A stretch of 64,000 bases of DNA from Arthrobacter sp. AZCC_0090 (GCF_014207375.1 NZ_JACHEE010000001.1:515708-579707), one strand, 5' to 3'. Positions 9,804 to 20,001 are shown, numbered from the stretch's first letter. Numbers and translations: made by a program. The notes: generated by a model from the sequence alone, not told the origin.

Positions 9804-12137
9804 CTACTTGGCTGCTTCCAGCAGTCCTGCGCGGACCGTCTTGGTGGCCTTGACCAGGTTGCGCAGGGACTCTTCAGTCTCGGCGTAGCCACGGGTCTTC
9901 AGGCCGCAGTCCGGGTTGACCCAGAGCTGGCGGGACGGAACGTGCTTGACGGCGGTGGCCAGCAACTCGGTGACTTCAGCTTCGCCCGGGACGCGCGGCG
10001 AGTGGATGTCGTAGACGCCCGGACCAACGCCGCGGCCGAAGCGGTGCGCTTCGAGGTCGTGGACAACCTCCATGCGGGAGCGCGCTGCCTCGATGGAGGT
10101 CACGTCGGCGTCGAGGCCGTCGATCGCGTCGATGATCACGCCGAACTCCGAGTAGCAGAGGTGGGTGTGGATCTGGGTTGCGTCGGCAGCACCGGCAGTG
10201 GCCAGGCGGAAGGAGTCAACGGACCACTTCAGGTAGGCGGCGTGGTCAGCCTTGCGCAGCGGCAGGAGTTCGCGCAGTGCGGGCTCGTCCACCTGGATGA
10301 CTTTGATGCCGGCAGCTTCGAGGTCGGCGATCTCGTCACGCAGCGCCAGGCCGACCTGGTTGGCGGTCTCGCCCAGCGGCTGGTCGTCGCGGACGAAGGA
10401 CCAGGCCAGGATGGTGACCGGACCGGTGAGCATGCCCTTCATCGGCTTGCTAGTGAGGGACTGCGCGTATTCGGCCCAGGCAACCGTGATGGGAGCCGAG
10501 CGGGTAACGTCGCCCCAAAGGATGGACGGACGGGTGCAACGGGAGCCGTAGGACTGGACCCAGCCGTGGACCGTGACGTCGAAGCCTTCCAGGTTCTCGG
10601 CGAAGTACTGAACCATATCGTTGCGCTCGGGCTCGCCGTGCACCAGGACGTCGTAGCCGAGCTCTTCCTGCAGCTCGACGACGCGCTTGATCTCGTCCTT
10701 CATGAGCTGCTCGTACTGCTCGTTGGTCAGATCGCCCTTGTTGTTGCGGGCGCGGGCCGAACGGATTTCCGAGGTCTGCGGGAAGGAACCGATGGTGGTG
10801 GTGGGCAGCGGCGGCAGGTGCAGCGCTTCTTCCTGGGCGGCTTCGCGGACCGAGTACTCGGAGCGGTTGAAGTCGGCCTCGGTGAGGGCTGCGGTGCGGG
10901 CACGGACATCGGCGCGCTGGACGCCTTCGGCGGTGGCGCGGGAGGCGATCACGGCGGAAGCTTCGTCGATGGCGGCCTGAGCCGAAGCCGGGTTGGCCAG
11001 GTAGTCCGCAAGGGTCTTGACCTCGACGGCCTTCTGGTCAGCGAACGCAAGCCAGCTGCGCAGCTGCTCCGAGAGCTGGGTCTCCTCGGCCGTGTCGTGC
11101 GGAACGTGCTGGGTGGAGGTGGAGGTGCTGACGGCGAGCTTGCCGGCTGCGGCCTTCAGTTCGTCGAGCTTTGCCGCCGAGACGGCGAGGTCGTTGCGCC
11201 AGATGTTGTGGCCGTCGACGACGCCGGCAACCAGGGTCTTGTTACCGAGGCCGGCCAGGGCTGCGGCGGACGGGACCGCACCCTTGAAGACGTCGATGTG
11301 CAAGGCGTCGATGTTGGTCGCGGCAAGGGTGCCGAGCTGGCCATCGAGGGAACCGTACGGGGTGGAGACGAAAAGTTGCGGGCGCTCTGCGGCACCGGAG
11401 AGGACCTCGTAGGCACGTGCGACGGCAGCCTGGATTTCTGCGGCCGGAGTGTCCTGGTCAACAACCAGGGCCGGCTCGTCCAGCTGGATCCAGCTGGCGC
11501 CAGCAGCGGCCAACTTCCCGAGCAGTTCAACGTAGACCGGGAGAACGTCCTCGAGGCGGGACAGCGGAGCGAAGCCTGCGGGGGCATCGTCCGAAGCCTT
11601 GGAGAGGAGCAGGTAGGTCACCGGGCCGACGATGTACGGACGGGTCTCGATGCCGTTCGCCAGGGCGAACTCGAATTCCTCGACGATGCGGTTCGAAGCG
11701 AGCTTGAAATCGGTCTCCGGGCCGATTTCCGGAACGAGGTAGTGGTAGTTGGTGTCGAACCACTTGGTCATTTCCAGCGGCTGCTGTTCCTTGTTGCCGC
11801 GGGCCAGGGTGAAGTAGCCATCGATGTCGAGCTGGCCTTCGGCGCTGAGCAGTTGGCCGAAACGGGCCGGGACGGCGCCCAGGTGTGCGGTGGCGTCGAG
11901 CACCTGGTCATAGTAGGAGAAGGTGCCCGGAACAGCGGCGGCTTCGTTGAGGCCGAGTTCCTGGAGTCGCTTGGCAATGGTCAGCTGGATGTCCTTGGCA
12001 GCGGCGTCAAGGGCAGCAGCGTCGATCTTGCCAGCCCAGTAGGCTTCAACGGCCTTCTTGAGTTCGCGACGGCGGCCGATGCGCGGGTAGCCGAGGATCG
12101 AGGCTGCGGGGAATTGAGTGGTGTTCTGATCAGTCAT
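9804..12137 (-). CDS. metE: Cobalamin-independent methionine synthase MetE
   Basis: Transfers the methyl group of 5-methyltetrahydropteroyl-tri-glutamate to homocysteine. The 777-residue product has the two-barrel layout: an N-terminal barrel starting ILGYPRIGRRRELKKAVEAY and a C-terminal catalytic barrel with the zinc ligands in THLCYSEF (His, Cys) and NPDCGLKTRG (Cys). The IQVDEPALRE segment carries the homocysteine-binding Glu. It lies 66 bases downstream of metF on the same strand, so the pair supplies and uses methyl-THF as one transcription unit ending at the 9745-9787 hairpin. Confidence 0.97.
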   Translation of the reverse strand: MTDQNTTQFPAASILGYPRIGRRRELKKAVEAYWAGKIDAAALDAAAKDIQLTIAKRLQELGLNEAAAVPGTFSYYDQVLDATAHLGAVPARFGQLLSAEGQLDIDGYFTLARGNKEQQPLEMTKWFDTNYHYLVPEIGPETDFKLASNRIVEEFEFALANGIETRPYIVGPVTYLLLSKASDDAPAGFAPLSRLEDVLPVYVELLGKLAAAGASWIQLDEPALVVDQDTPAAEIQAAVARAYEVLSGAAERPQLFVSTPYGSLDGQLGTLAATNIDALHIDVFKGAVPSAAALAGLGNKTLVAGVVDGHNIWRNDLAVSAAKLDELKAAAGKLAVSTSTSTQHVPHDTAEETQLSEQLRSWLAFADQKAVEVKTLADYLANPASAQAAIDEASAVIASRATAEGVQRADVRARTAALTEADFNRSEYSVREAAQEEALHLPPLPTTTIGSFPQTSEIRSARARNNKGDLTNEQYEQLMKDEIKRVVELQEELGYDVLVHGEPERNDMVQYFAENLEGFDVTVHGWVQSYGSRCTRPSILWGDVTRSAPITVAWAEYAQSLTSKPMKGMLTGPVTILAWSFVRDDQPLGETANQVGLALRDEIADLEAAGIKVIQVDEPALRELLPLRKADHAAYLKWSVDSFRLATAGAADATQIHTHLCYSEFGVIIDAIDGLDADVTSIEAARSRMEVVHDLEAHRFGRGVGPGVYDIHSPRVPGEAEVTELLATAVKHVPSRQLWVNPDCGLKTRGYAETEESLRNLVKATKTVRAGLLEAAK

Positions 12138-12203
12138 GGGAGTTTCCTTCGGGCAGTAGGTGCAAATCGAGGTGTCTAGGGGTAGCGGAGCAGCGTTGGC
12201 TGA

Positions 12204-13172
12204 TCAGCTGACGAGTTCTTGGCGACGGGCGATGGCATGAAGCCGGCTGGCAGGGCGGGCCGGGCGGGGCAGCGCAAGCTTGTCCAGTACGTCCAAGGCG
12301 CAGGTGTGCTCATTGAAGGTGTAGAGGTGGATGCCTGGAGCGCCAGCTTGGAGTGCTGCGTTGGCCAGGTCCACCGTGGCGCGGACTCCGATCTTGCGCC
12401 GCTCGGCGTCAGTGTCCGCGGCAGCAAGGCGTTCGATGAGTTCCGGTGCCGGTTCGACGCCGGTGAGCTCGCCGAGGCGCTTGAGCCGACGAAGGCTCGT
12501 CAGCGGCATAACCCCGGGAATGATCGGGATGGTGACGCCTGCGCGTCGGGCACGGGAGATCAGGTCTGCATATTGCTCGGTGTGGAAGAAGACCTGCGTG
12601 ATGGCGAAGTCGGCGCCCGAGCGCTGCTTCGCAAGCAGCACCTCGACGTCGTGCTCCACGCTCGGTGACTCCGGGTGGCGGGTGGGATAGGCGGCCACGC
12701 CGACGGCGATCTTGCCTGCGCACAGCAGGGCGGAACGTCGCTGCTCCACACGGCGGATCAATTCGATCAAATCCTGGGCGTAACGCAAGGAGCCGCTGAC
12801 CGGCTGGCCGCTGTCCTTGGGCAGGTCGCCGCGCAGGGCAAGGATGCCGCGCACGCCGTTGTCCAGCAGTTCGCCAATGATCTCAGCCAGTTCCTGCGGG
12901 GTGTTTCCAACGCAAGTCAGGTGTGCCAGCGGCCGGAGGGTGGTTTCAAGCAGCAGCCGGTTGATGAGCTCGACGGCGGTGTCCCGGTTAGAGCCGCTGG
13001 CACCATAGGTGACAGAGACGAAGTCGGGATCCGTGGCCTCAAGCTCCCCAATGGTGGTCCACAACGATTCCGCAGCCGCTGGAGAGCGGGGCGGGAAGAG
13101 TTCGTAGGACAAGGCGACGGGTGCAGCGCCGGTCAGGTTTGGATGGGTGCCGATGAGGCTTGGTGGTGACAT
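12204..13172 (-). CDS. metF: Methylenetetrahydrofolate reductase MetF
   Basis: Reduces 5,10-methylene-THF to 5-methyl-THF for MetE. The 322-residue TIM-barrel protein shows YELFPPRSP near the start (catalytic Glu), FVSVTYGASGSNRDT, HLTCVGNTPQEL, NGVRGILALRGDLP and DFAITQVFFHTEQY, all standard MTHFR segments. First gene of metF-metE. Its upstream region has a perfect palindrome at 13410-13421 that could be an operator. Confidence 0.96.
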   Translation of the reverse strand: MSPPSLIGTHPNLTGAAPVALSYELFPPRSPAAAESLWTTIGELEATDPDFVSVTYGASGSNRDTAVELINRLLLETTLRPLAHLTCVGNTPQELAEIIGELLDNGVRGILALRGDLPKDSGQPVSGSLRYAQDLIELIRRVEQRRSALLCAGKIAVGVAAYPTRHPESPSVEHDVEVLLAKQRSGADFAITQVFFHTEQYADLISRARRAGVTIPIIPGVMPLTSLRRLKRLGELTGVEPAPELIERLAAADTDAERRKIGVRATVDLANAALQAGAPGIHLYTFNEHTCALDVLDKLALPRPARPASRLHAIARRQELVS

Positions 13173-13531
13173 TTGCGTCCTTGGCTTGTGTCAGCGGGTC
13201 TGCGATCCGGGACTTGAAATTCCAAGTCCTAAACTGCAGAATCGGTGAATTGAGTTTGGGGATACACGCAACGAACTCCAGCAGGGCGCAGCCGCGACTG
13301 TTACGCCTGAAATGAAGTTGTCCGTGTGCAAATGTCAGGCCCACATGGGGGCACCCACACCCTCCTGCCTGCCTTCGAGAGGCAGATCCGGCGGAGGATC
13401 GCTGACACGTTACCGCGGTAACTTGACTACGACTCTAGATCGGGGTTCCGGGCGCCACAAATCGTCCACCGAATTAAGACGCAGTTTTACGCTACGTTTC
13501 GCCTGATTTCTGAAGATTGTTCGTTGGGCTT
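13173..13531 (-). other. metF leader and promoter region
   Basis: About 360 bases upstream of metF. On the minus strand it contains GGACTTG-N6-CAAGTCC (about 13211-13230), a small hairpin around CTGCC-N7-GGCAG (about 13367-13387), and the TTACCGCGGTAA palindrome. I looked for SAM, SAH and cobalamin riboswitch signatures and did not find a convincing one. Confidence 0.45.
13410..13421. promoter_or_regulatory. TTACCGCGGTAA palindrome upstream of metF
   Basis: A perfect 12-bp inverted repeat about 240 bases upstream of the metF start, in an otherwise unassigned leader. Length and symmetry suit a dimeric regulator of methionine genes, but the motif does not match an operator I can name. Confidence 0.4.
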
Positions 13532-13681
13532 TCACCACGGTCTCTCCACCGCGGGCATTGCGCCAGAGCCGTTCAGGTATTCCTTCCTTTGCTGCCCGTG
13601 TACCCGGTCTTGCTGTGCCGTGCGCCCGCTCTGCTCCAGTTGTTGCAACTGCTTCGCGGTTCCGGGATCTACCGGGGCTGC

Positions 13682-14245
13682 TTATGGTTCACTCCGGGAC
13701 TCCTCTGCCCCTGCGGCTGCGGTTTTGGAAGCTAGGCGGTCGGCTGCATTGGACAACCGCTCGCCTTCGCCGTCGGCGTTGCCCTCGGCGCTAACGGTGA
13801 AACAACTTCCGGGGGCCGCCGACACCACAGCCTTCCCGTCCTCGTATTGCGAATTGGCCGCGGTGTCGTCGCCGGCAGCGCGACGTGCGTCTCCGAGCTT
13901 TTCAATGCTGAGGACCAGGTTGACCCGGACCTTGCACTCGTCGGCACCCGGCGCATATGCCAAGGCTGTTTCGAAGGCGGCACGTGCGGCGGTGAAATCC
14001 CCCTCAAGGACGTGGGCGTCGCCTTGGGCGAATTCTGCCTTGTGTGGCTCCAGCCAGTTGATGGTTCCGAGCCAGTTCGCAGCGGCGGCAAGCGCCAGCG
14101 GGTTGTCCTTGGTGAAGGCGTCCCGCGCTTGACCAGCCAGGAGGTTCAGCGACAATAGCTTGGCGGCGAAGGCAAGCGCCACGAGGCACGGAAGCGCGGA
14201 CCACAGCAGGAGGCGAGCCCTCCGCCGTCGGGCATTCCTTCTCAT
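13682..14245 (-). CDS. Bat-operon membrane TPR-like protein, truncated by an in-frame ochre codon
   Basis: Product of 187 residues: a very basic N-terminus (MRRNARRRRAR), one membrane helix (LLLWSALPCLVALAFAAKLL), then a periplasmic helical region with a TPR-like repeat (DAHVLEGDFTAARAAFETAL). It is the last gene of the MoxR-DUF58-vWA operon, with a 4-base ATGA overlap to the BatB-like gene. The stop TAA at 13682-13684 appears premature: the same frame continues for 49 protein-like codons (KQLQQLEQSGRTAQQDRV, then ending AMPAVERPW) to a TGA at 13532-13534. A Gln-rich helix and a PxVxxPW end are plausible for the native C-terminus. Whether the shortened form still works is unknown. Confidence 0.75.
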   Translation of the reverse strand: MRRNARRRRARLLLWSALPCLVALAFAAKLLSLNLLAGQARDAFTKDNPLALAAAANWLGTINWLEPHKAEFAQGDAHVLEGDFTAARAAFETALAYAPGADECKVRVNLVLSIEKLGDARRAAGDDTAANSQYEDGKAVVSAAPGSCFTVSAEGNADGEGERLSNAADRLASKTAAAGAEESRSEP

Positions 14246-15270
14246 GGCGTGCCTCCTTCCGGGACGGCGGCCGGGCGTTCACGAAGCTGGTTCAACGTCA
14301 TCGCGTGGCGGATGGGCTCGTGCAGCGCCAGGAGGAAGGCGACCACAGCAAGCAGCCAGTAGAGCTCAACTCTTCCGCCGCTGGTGCCTTCGGCGGGGTC
14401 TTCGCCGACGGTGAGGGCACCTGGCCGGGCTTTGCTGAGCATCGCATCGGGTGTTGCCCCTGCTTCCCGGTGGACGTAGGGCACGCCAAGCTGGGCGGCG
14501 AGGCTGCCAAGTTGCTCCTCGTCGATGCGGGACACAGCATCACGCCGCTCGCGTCCGGAAGTGTCCTGGATATAGCCCTGGTGTCCGGAAATGTGGTCTC
14601 CGGATATGTCCTTCATCCGGCCGCCGCCCGCCGTGCCGTAGCCCAACACCGCTCCCCCGTCCACGAGTCCGGCGTCGACCGCAAAGGACCCGGCGGCCTT
14701 GGCACTGGTGTTCTCGCCGTCGCCGAGATAGAACACCAAGGCCGGACGGCCGGGGTGCTGTTCCTTGGCGGCCTTGAGCCGCTGACTCAAGACAGGTGCC
14801 GCCACAGTAATGCTGCTCCCGGACGCATACTGGGGCGGCTGGAGCTGCAAGATCTCGACGGCGGTGGCCAGGGCGGTGGCGTCCTGGCTGAGCGGCATCC
14901 GGACGCTCGCGGCGCCGTCGAAAGTGATCAGGGCAAATTTCGCTCCTGCCAGTTCCCGGGCCACAGCGGCGATGTCACTGCGCACACCGTCGAGGCGCGG
15001 CTTGCCGCCGGCGTAGTCTTCCGCCCCCATGCTGGCGCTGGTATCCACCACAAAATAGACGTCCAGATCCGCACTGGCTGCGCGGGAATCGCCGCCGGGC
15101 CAGCCCGGCCGCAAAGCTGCCAGCATCAGGAGAAGCACCGCAGCGGCCCGCAAAAGCCACGCGCTTCGCCGGGCCCGGCCCTTGCGCGCCAGCATGACGG
15201 TGAGGAGCACGACGACGGCGAGCGCGGCAATCGCGAGTACCCACCACGGCAGAACCGGCGAATAGGTCAT
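14242..15270 (-). CDS. BatB-like von Willebrand factor A membrane protein
   Basis: 342 residues from the ATG at 15270; a longer open frame upstream of it is the antisense-like extension through the BatA-like gene and is not used. Two N-terminal membrane helices, then a vWA domain with the MIDAS motif DTSAS (FVVDTSASMG), Thr and Asp contributions in LITFDGAASVR and FYLGDGENTS, and a C-terminal helix (LYWLLAVVAFLLALHEP). Overlaps BatA-like by ATGA. Proteins of this type work with MoxR ATPases in assembling or protecting envelope complexes, with vWA domains outside the membrane. Exact substrate unknown. Confidence 0.88.
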   Translation of the reverse strand: MTYSPVLPWWVLAIAALAVVVLLTVMLARKGRARRSAWLLRAAAVLLLMLAALRPGWPGGDSRAASADLDVYFVVDTSASMGAEDYAGGKPRLDGVRSDIAAVARELAGAKFALITFDGAASVRMPLSQDATALATAVEILQLQPPQYASGSSITVAAPVLSQRLKAAKEQHPGRPALVFYLGDGENTSAKAAGSFAVDAGLVDGGAVLGYGTAGGGRMKDISGDHISGHQGYIQDTSGRERRDAVSRIDEEQLGSLAAQLGVPYVHREAGATPDAMLSKARPGALTVGEDPAEGTSGGRVELYWLLAVVAFLLALHEPIRHAMTLNQLRERPAAVPEGGTP

Positions 15271-16247
15271 GATTCGAGCCTCCACCCGGCCAGCAGGAGG
15301 ACGCCTCCGGCCAGCAGTGCGACGGAGAGCGGAATCACCGGGTTGTCCGAGATCACGGCCTGCGGTGCCCGTTGGAGGATTCCGGCCTCGCCCTCCTGGA
15401 CTTTCTGCACGATCCCTGGCACGGCGTCTGGGTTGTCCAACGCGAAGTAGCTGCCGCCGCTTGCCTCGGCCATGGCGCGGAGCGCTGCGCCGGGTTGCGT
15501 CTTGTCTTCCCCGTAGTCGTAGTCCCCTGGGTTGAGGGCACTGATCTTGATGCCTTTGGCTTTCGCCAGTTGTGCTGCCTGCTCCAACGTGAAAATCGGC
15601 TTGCCAGAGACGTAGTTGTCTGTGGCGAGGATGATCAAGCGCGGGCGTCCAGCGTTTCCAGTCCCTGGGAAGCTCTTGACGCAAGAGGCCAGGCCGTCAC
15701 CGATCAGCGAGGACCCTTCGCCGCTCCCGGTGCCGTCGAAGAAGCTGCCGCTTGCGTCGCCGTCGAACGCTTTCCGGGCCGTTTCGAGTTGCTCGGCAAC
15801 GTAGCGGTAGTCGTCCGTCAGCGGGAAGAGCTGCACGGCGCTACTGTCGAAGATCACCATTCCGATGCGTTCGCCGTTGAATTCCTTTGCCATCTTTTCG
15901 AAGACGGCAGCAATGGCTGCGTCAGTGCTGCCCATTGATGCCGAGACATCCAGGCACAAAGTGATGTCCCGGTTGCGCGTTTCGGGCTGGAAGGTGCCGC
16001 GGTCCATGGGCCGAGCGGCCGCTGTTGCGGTGGCGGCCAGGAGCAGGGCCCCTGCAGCTGTGGCAACCGTGAGCCAGCGCCGGTGCCGACGCACGGCCTG
16101 CTGGTACTCGGGCAGCGCGGTTAGTCTTTCCCGGTGGGCCACGGGGCGGACGCTGGCGGGCTTCCTGGCGGCGCGGACCAGACGCCAGCAGGACGATGCA
16201 ACGGCCGCGGCGGCGAGGGGCAGGATCCACCAATAGGTCAGTTCCAC
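15267..16247 (-). CDS. BatA-like von Willebrand factor A membrane protein
   Basis: 326 residues starting at the GTG at 16247, which overlaps the end of the preceding gene; this start gives the usual N-terminal membrane helix (ELTYWWILPLAAAAVASSCW). A second helix (LTVATAAGALLLAATATAAA) precedes the vWA domain, whose MIDAS motif is CLDVSASMG, with the GMVIFDSSAVQLFPLT strand and ILATDNYVSG. A final helix (VIPLSVALLAGGVLLLAGWR) closes the protein. The layout is the BatA pattern next to BatB, downstream of MoxR and DUF58. Confidence 0.88.
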   Translation of the reverse strand: MELTYWWILPLAAAAVASSCWRLVRAARKPASVRPVAHRERLTALPEYQQAVRRHRRWLTVATAAGALLLAATATAAARPMDRGTFQPETRNRDITLCLDVSASMGSTDAAIAAVFEKMAKEFNGERIGMVIFDSSAVQLFPLTDDYRYVAEQLETARKAFDGDASGSFFDGTGSGEGSSLIGDGLASCVKSFPGTGNAGRPRLIILATDNYVSGKPIFTLEQAAQLAKAKGIKISALNPGDYDYGEDKTQPGAALRAMAEASGGSYFALDNPDAVPGIVQKVQEGEAGILQRAPQAVISDNPVIPLSVALLAGGVLLLAGWRLES

Positions 16248-16705
16248 GCCAGGACCGCCTGACGGGCTGCCTCGGCCGATTCCGCGACGGCGCCTTGCTG
16301 CCCGGGGCCGAACTCCGCGGGGTACATTCCGGCGACGCCGGCGGCGATGGGCCGCAGGCCATTTCGGTGCAGCTCTTGCAAGGTCATGCGGGTCGCATCC
16401 ACTCCGCTTGCCTCGCTCGCGAACGCCCTCAGCAAAATGCTGAGCTGCTGGTGTGCGTCCCGTTCCGGAATCCGCCCGGCACCGGCATCCGCGACGACGG
16501 CGTCGATCCCCGCCAAATAGCGTTCCCGCAACCCCGGCAGGCCCGACGGCGGCACTCCGGCAGGTGCCGGAGCCACGGTTGTGCGGCGGTTTGGCCAAAG
16601 GACCCACCCCAGCCAGCATGCCACGAGCAACAGCAGGCCACAGCCGGCCCATATCCACTGGTCGTTGTACTGGAGTGGGGCATAGAAACCAGGGTTATCC
16701 TGCAC
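16238..16705 (-). CDS. Single-span membrane protein of the MoxR operon (DUF4381-like position)
   Basis: 155 residues from the GTG at 16705, which overlaps the DUF58 stop by 11 bases. One strong membrane helix (WAGCGLLLLVACWLGWVLWP, residues about 20-40) is followed by a cytosolic helical domain (LRERYLAGIDAVVADAGA, LSILLRAFASEASGVDATRM, then GMYPAEFGPG). Size, topology and location match the DUF4381-type partner found between DUF58 and the vWA genes in many MoxR operons; I assign it by position and topology rather than by a diagnostic motif. A longer upstream frame reaches 16810 but runs inside DUF58. Confidence 0.7.
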   Translation of the reverse strand: MQDNPGFYAPLQYNDQWIWAGCGLLLLVACWLGWVLWPNRRTTVAPAPAGVPPSGLPGLRERYLAGIDAVVADAGAGRIPERDAHQQLSILLRAFASEASGVDATRMTLQELHRNGLRPIAAGVAGMYPAEFGPGQQGAVAESAEAARQAVLAWN

Positions 16706-17681
16706 GGTGTTGCCTCTTCCGTGCCTGTATCCCGCCGTTTTGAGAGCGAGTCTTGTGTTGTTCCAACAGCGCAAAGAGGGCCGGCACCACTTCGTGGCTG
16801 CTTCCGGCATTCCCCTCCGCGATGCCGAGGCGGCGGTAGGTGTCTTGTCTCCGGGCCTCGCGCTCGCGGGACGCCGTCGCGTAGGCGGCCCGCACAGCCT
16901 CGGACCTCACCGCCAGCGCCGGAAGGAACGCACCATCGGCAACGTCGATGCTGTCGGGTATCTCGGTCTCCCCTGCTCCCGGTTCACTGGCCAACGACGC
17001 ATCATGAACGGTGAACCAGATCAGCTCATGACGTGAGTGGAGGCGGCGCAACAAGGTTTCCGTTTCGGGGCCGGGCAGGAACTCGTCGGCCACGACTACC
17101 ATCAGGCTCCGCTGTTTGATGTGCCGCAGGACGAAATCCAGCTGGTGGGCGATGCCGCTGGGCCCACCGTCAAGGTTTGTGTGCTGATCGACTTCCCGGA
17201 GTATCCGCTCAAGGTGGTCTTCGCCTTTGCGCGCCGGAATGGTCCGGGTCACTGTGGCGTTTCCATGCACCAGGCCAACGGCGTCCCCGTGCCGGTGGGC
17301 CAAGTAGCCCATCACCCCGAGAGCCTGGACCACGATATCCCGCTTGGTTTCCCCTGAGGCAGCAGTCGCGGCCATATTCCGGCCCGTGTCCGTCACCAAC
17401 AGGACATTCTGGCGCCGGACCGCCACGTAGCTCTTCACAAGCGGAGCACCGTGGCGGGCCGTGGCCTTCCAATCGATGTCCCGGACCTCATCGCCGGGGA
17501 TGTATGCACGGAGTTCGTCAAAGTCCAGGCTGCGGCCTTTGAAGACTGAACCGTATTCGCCGTCGAGCAAGACGAGCGTCTTGCGATGGGCGAAGATGAA
17601 CATCTTCGACTCCACGCGTTTGAGGAGGCTGGGTTTGGGGATTCCGGGTTTGAGGGTGCTGGGTGTGTGGCTCTTGGGCAC
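16695..17681 (-). CDS. DUF58 (vWA-like) protein of the MoxR operon
   Basis: 328 residues from the GTG at 17681, ten bases after the MoxR stop; upstream in-frame codons overlap moxR and look like shadow. The DUF58 hallmark is LRAYIPGDEVRDIDWKATAR about residues 60-80, followed by a vWA-like fold (VLLVTDTGRNMAA, LMVVVADEFLP). DUF58 proteins are soluble partners of MoxR AAA+ ATPases. The spacing and overlaps with neighbours show it belongs to a single six-gene transcript. Confidence 0.9.
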   Translation of the reverse strand: MPKSHTPSTLKPGIPKPSLLKRVESKMFIFAHRKTLVLLDGEYGSVFKGRSLDFDELRAYIPGDEVRDIDWKATARHGAPLVKSYVAVRRQNVLLVTDTGRNMAATAASGETKRDIVVQALGVMGYLAHRHGDAVGLVHGNATVTRTIPARKGEDHLERILREVDQHTNLDGGPSGIAHQLDFVLRHIKQRSLMVVVADEFLPGPETETLLRRLHSRHELIWFTVHDASLASEPGAGETEIPDSIDVADGAFLPALAVRSEAVRAAYATASREREARRQDTYRRLGIAEGNAGSSHEVVPALFALLEQHKTRSQNGGIQARKRQHRAG

Positions 17682-17691
17682 GGCTGTTCCG

Positions 17692-18699
<1,008 letters not shown>

Positions 18700-18862
18700 T
18701 CGTGGTCCCCTCGCTGGCGTTGTCCAGTTGCGGCGCGACCTGCTGTGTGGTCGTCGGGCCGCGCGGCCAGCTTGGTGGCCAAGTCAATAGCCAAGCCGGT
18801 TGCGTGAGACTCCGCAATGGGGAGCCCTCCCCATCACGGTCCGGCAGGACTATTCTTTTGCC

Positions 18863-19066
18863 ATGATTCACCTTCCAGCCAGTTATCAGGAATACCTCGA
18901 TGGCAAGGATGAGCGGTTCATCCAGACCATCCGCCCCATCTTGATGCAATCCGCGGCGGACAAGCTTCACGGTGTCCGTGTCCTCTACAACCCCGGGCTT
19001 ACCGGTCACCAGGCCCATCTTGATGATTCCATTCCGTACGGCACCATCGTGGAGGACATCGACTAG
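18863..19066 (+). CDS. Small conserved-looking hypothetical protein (67 aa)
   Basis: Starting at the ATG at 18863 gives 67 residues (MIHLPASYQEYLDGKDERFI onward) with aromatic and charged residues spread as in a folded small protein, ending GTIVEDID. The upstream in-frame extension to 18800 is unlikely because it lacks a ribosome site and enters the moxR promoter. No domain is recognised and there is no signal peptide or membrane helix. It stands alone between the divergent moxR operon and the convergent sugar transporter. Confidence 0.6.
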   Translation: MIHLPASYQEYLDGKDERFIQTIRPILMQSAADKLHGVRVLYNPGLTGHQAHLDDSIPYGTIVEDID

Positions 19067-19122
19067 GACGCTGAGACGCGGACTACGGGGGCCAGCGATG
19101 GCCCGGCGTCCCTGATGGCTGC

Positions 19123-20001
19123 TCAGCCCTTCATCGCCCCGGAGAGTGCAAATGCGCTGCCCGAGCCCCGGGCCACCACGGTGTAGAGGATAAGCACCGG
19201 GACTGAATACAAAATGGAGAACGCGGCGAGTTCCCCATAGGCGATGGCTCCGTGCTGGCCGAAGAAGCTGAAGACGGACACCGCGGCCGGCTGCTTGGCG
19301 GTAGACAACAGCAGGATGAATGGAACGAAGAAGTTCCCCCAGGCCTGGATGAAGACGAAGATGAACACCACGCCCAGCCCTTGCCTCATCAGGGGCACGA
19401 CGATTCTCCGGAGCGTGGCGAGTCCCGAGGCACCGTCCATCCAGGCAGCTTCCTCCAGCTCAAGCGGCACAGAGTCCATGAAGTTCTTCGTCATCCAAAT
19501 GGCCATGGGCAAGGTGGTGGTTGCCATGAAGAAGATGGTTGCCGGCATCGAGTCCAGCAATTGCAGCTGCACGAACAAGCCATAGACCGGCACCATGATT
19601 GCCGTGACCGGGAGCGACGTGCCGAACAGGATCGCATACAGGAAAGGCTTGTTGAACCGCGACTGGTAGCGGGACAGCGGATAGGCCGCGAGCACGGCGG
19701 CAGCCAGGTTGACGACGGCGGTTCCAGCGGAGAGCAGGAAGCTGTTCACGAGCGGCTGGAACAGCAAGTCAGGCGTCAGCACGGCGGCAAAGTTAGCTAA
19801 CGACGGCGATTGCGGCCAGCGCGTCTGGTACCCGGCGTGCGGATCAACGGAGGCAAGAAGCAGCCACCCCAAGGGCAGCACAAAGCACAAACCGATCACC
19901 GCCAAAGCCGCATTGGCAGCGAACCGGACACGGGGCCGTCCCCCGGCCACCGCCGTCGGGCGTCTTTCGCTAAGCCGCGGCCCCCGGCGCAAAGATGTCA
20001 T
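19123..20001 (-). CDS. Carbohydrate ABC transporter permease (MalG/CUT1 type)
   Basis: 292 residues from the ATG at 20001, which overlaps the stop of the preceding permease as ATGA; a much longer open frame upstream is the antiparallel shadow of that permease. Six membrane helices are visible, starting LAVIGLCFVLPLGWLLLASV. The EAA loop reads ELEEAAWMDGASGLATLRRI, the coupling site for the ATPase. As in most actinobacterial CUT1 systems no ATPase gene is linked; a shared MsiK-like ATPase elsewhere would energise it. Confidence 0.92.
   Translation of the reverse strand: MTSLRRGPRLSERRPTAVAGGRPRVRFAANAALAVIGLCFVLPLGWLLLASVDPHAGYQTRWPQSPSLANFAAVLTPDLLFQPLVNSFLLSAGTAVVNLAAAVLAAYPLSRYQSRFNKPFLYAILFGTSLPVTAIMVPVYGLFVQLQLLDSMPATIFFMATTTLPMAIWMTKNFMDSVPLELEEAAWMDGASGLATLRRIVVPLMRQGLGVVFIFVFIQAWGNFFVPFILLLSTAKQPAAVSVFSFFGQHGAIAYGELAAFSILYSVPVLILYTVVARGSGSAFALSGAMKG

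Noticed and set aside
9942..12179. 745-codon open frame opposite metE
   Set aside because: Same antisense effect; low-complexity Gly/Val/Asp-rich product and no ribosome site.
13173..13531. SAM, SAH or cobalamin riboswitch upstream of metF
   Set aside because: No conserved core of any of these classes could be matched by eye; only short hairpins and a palindrome are present.
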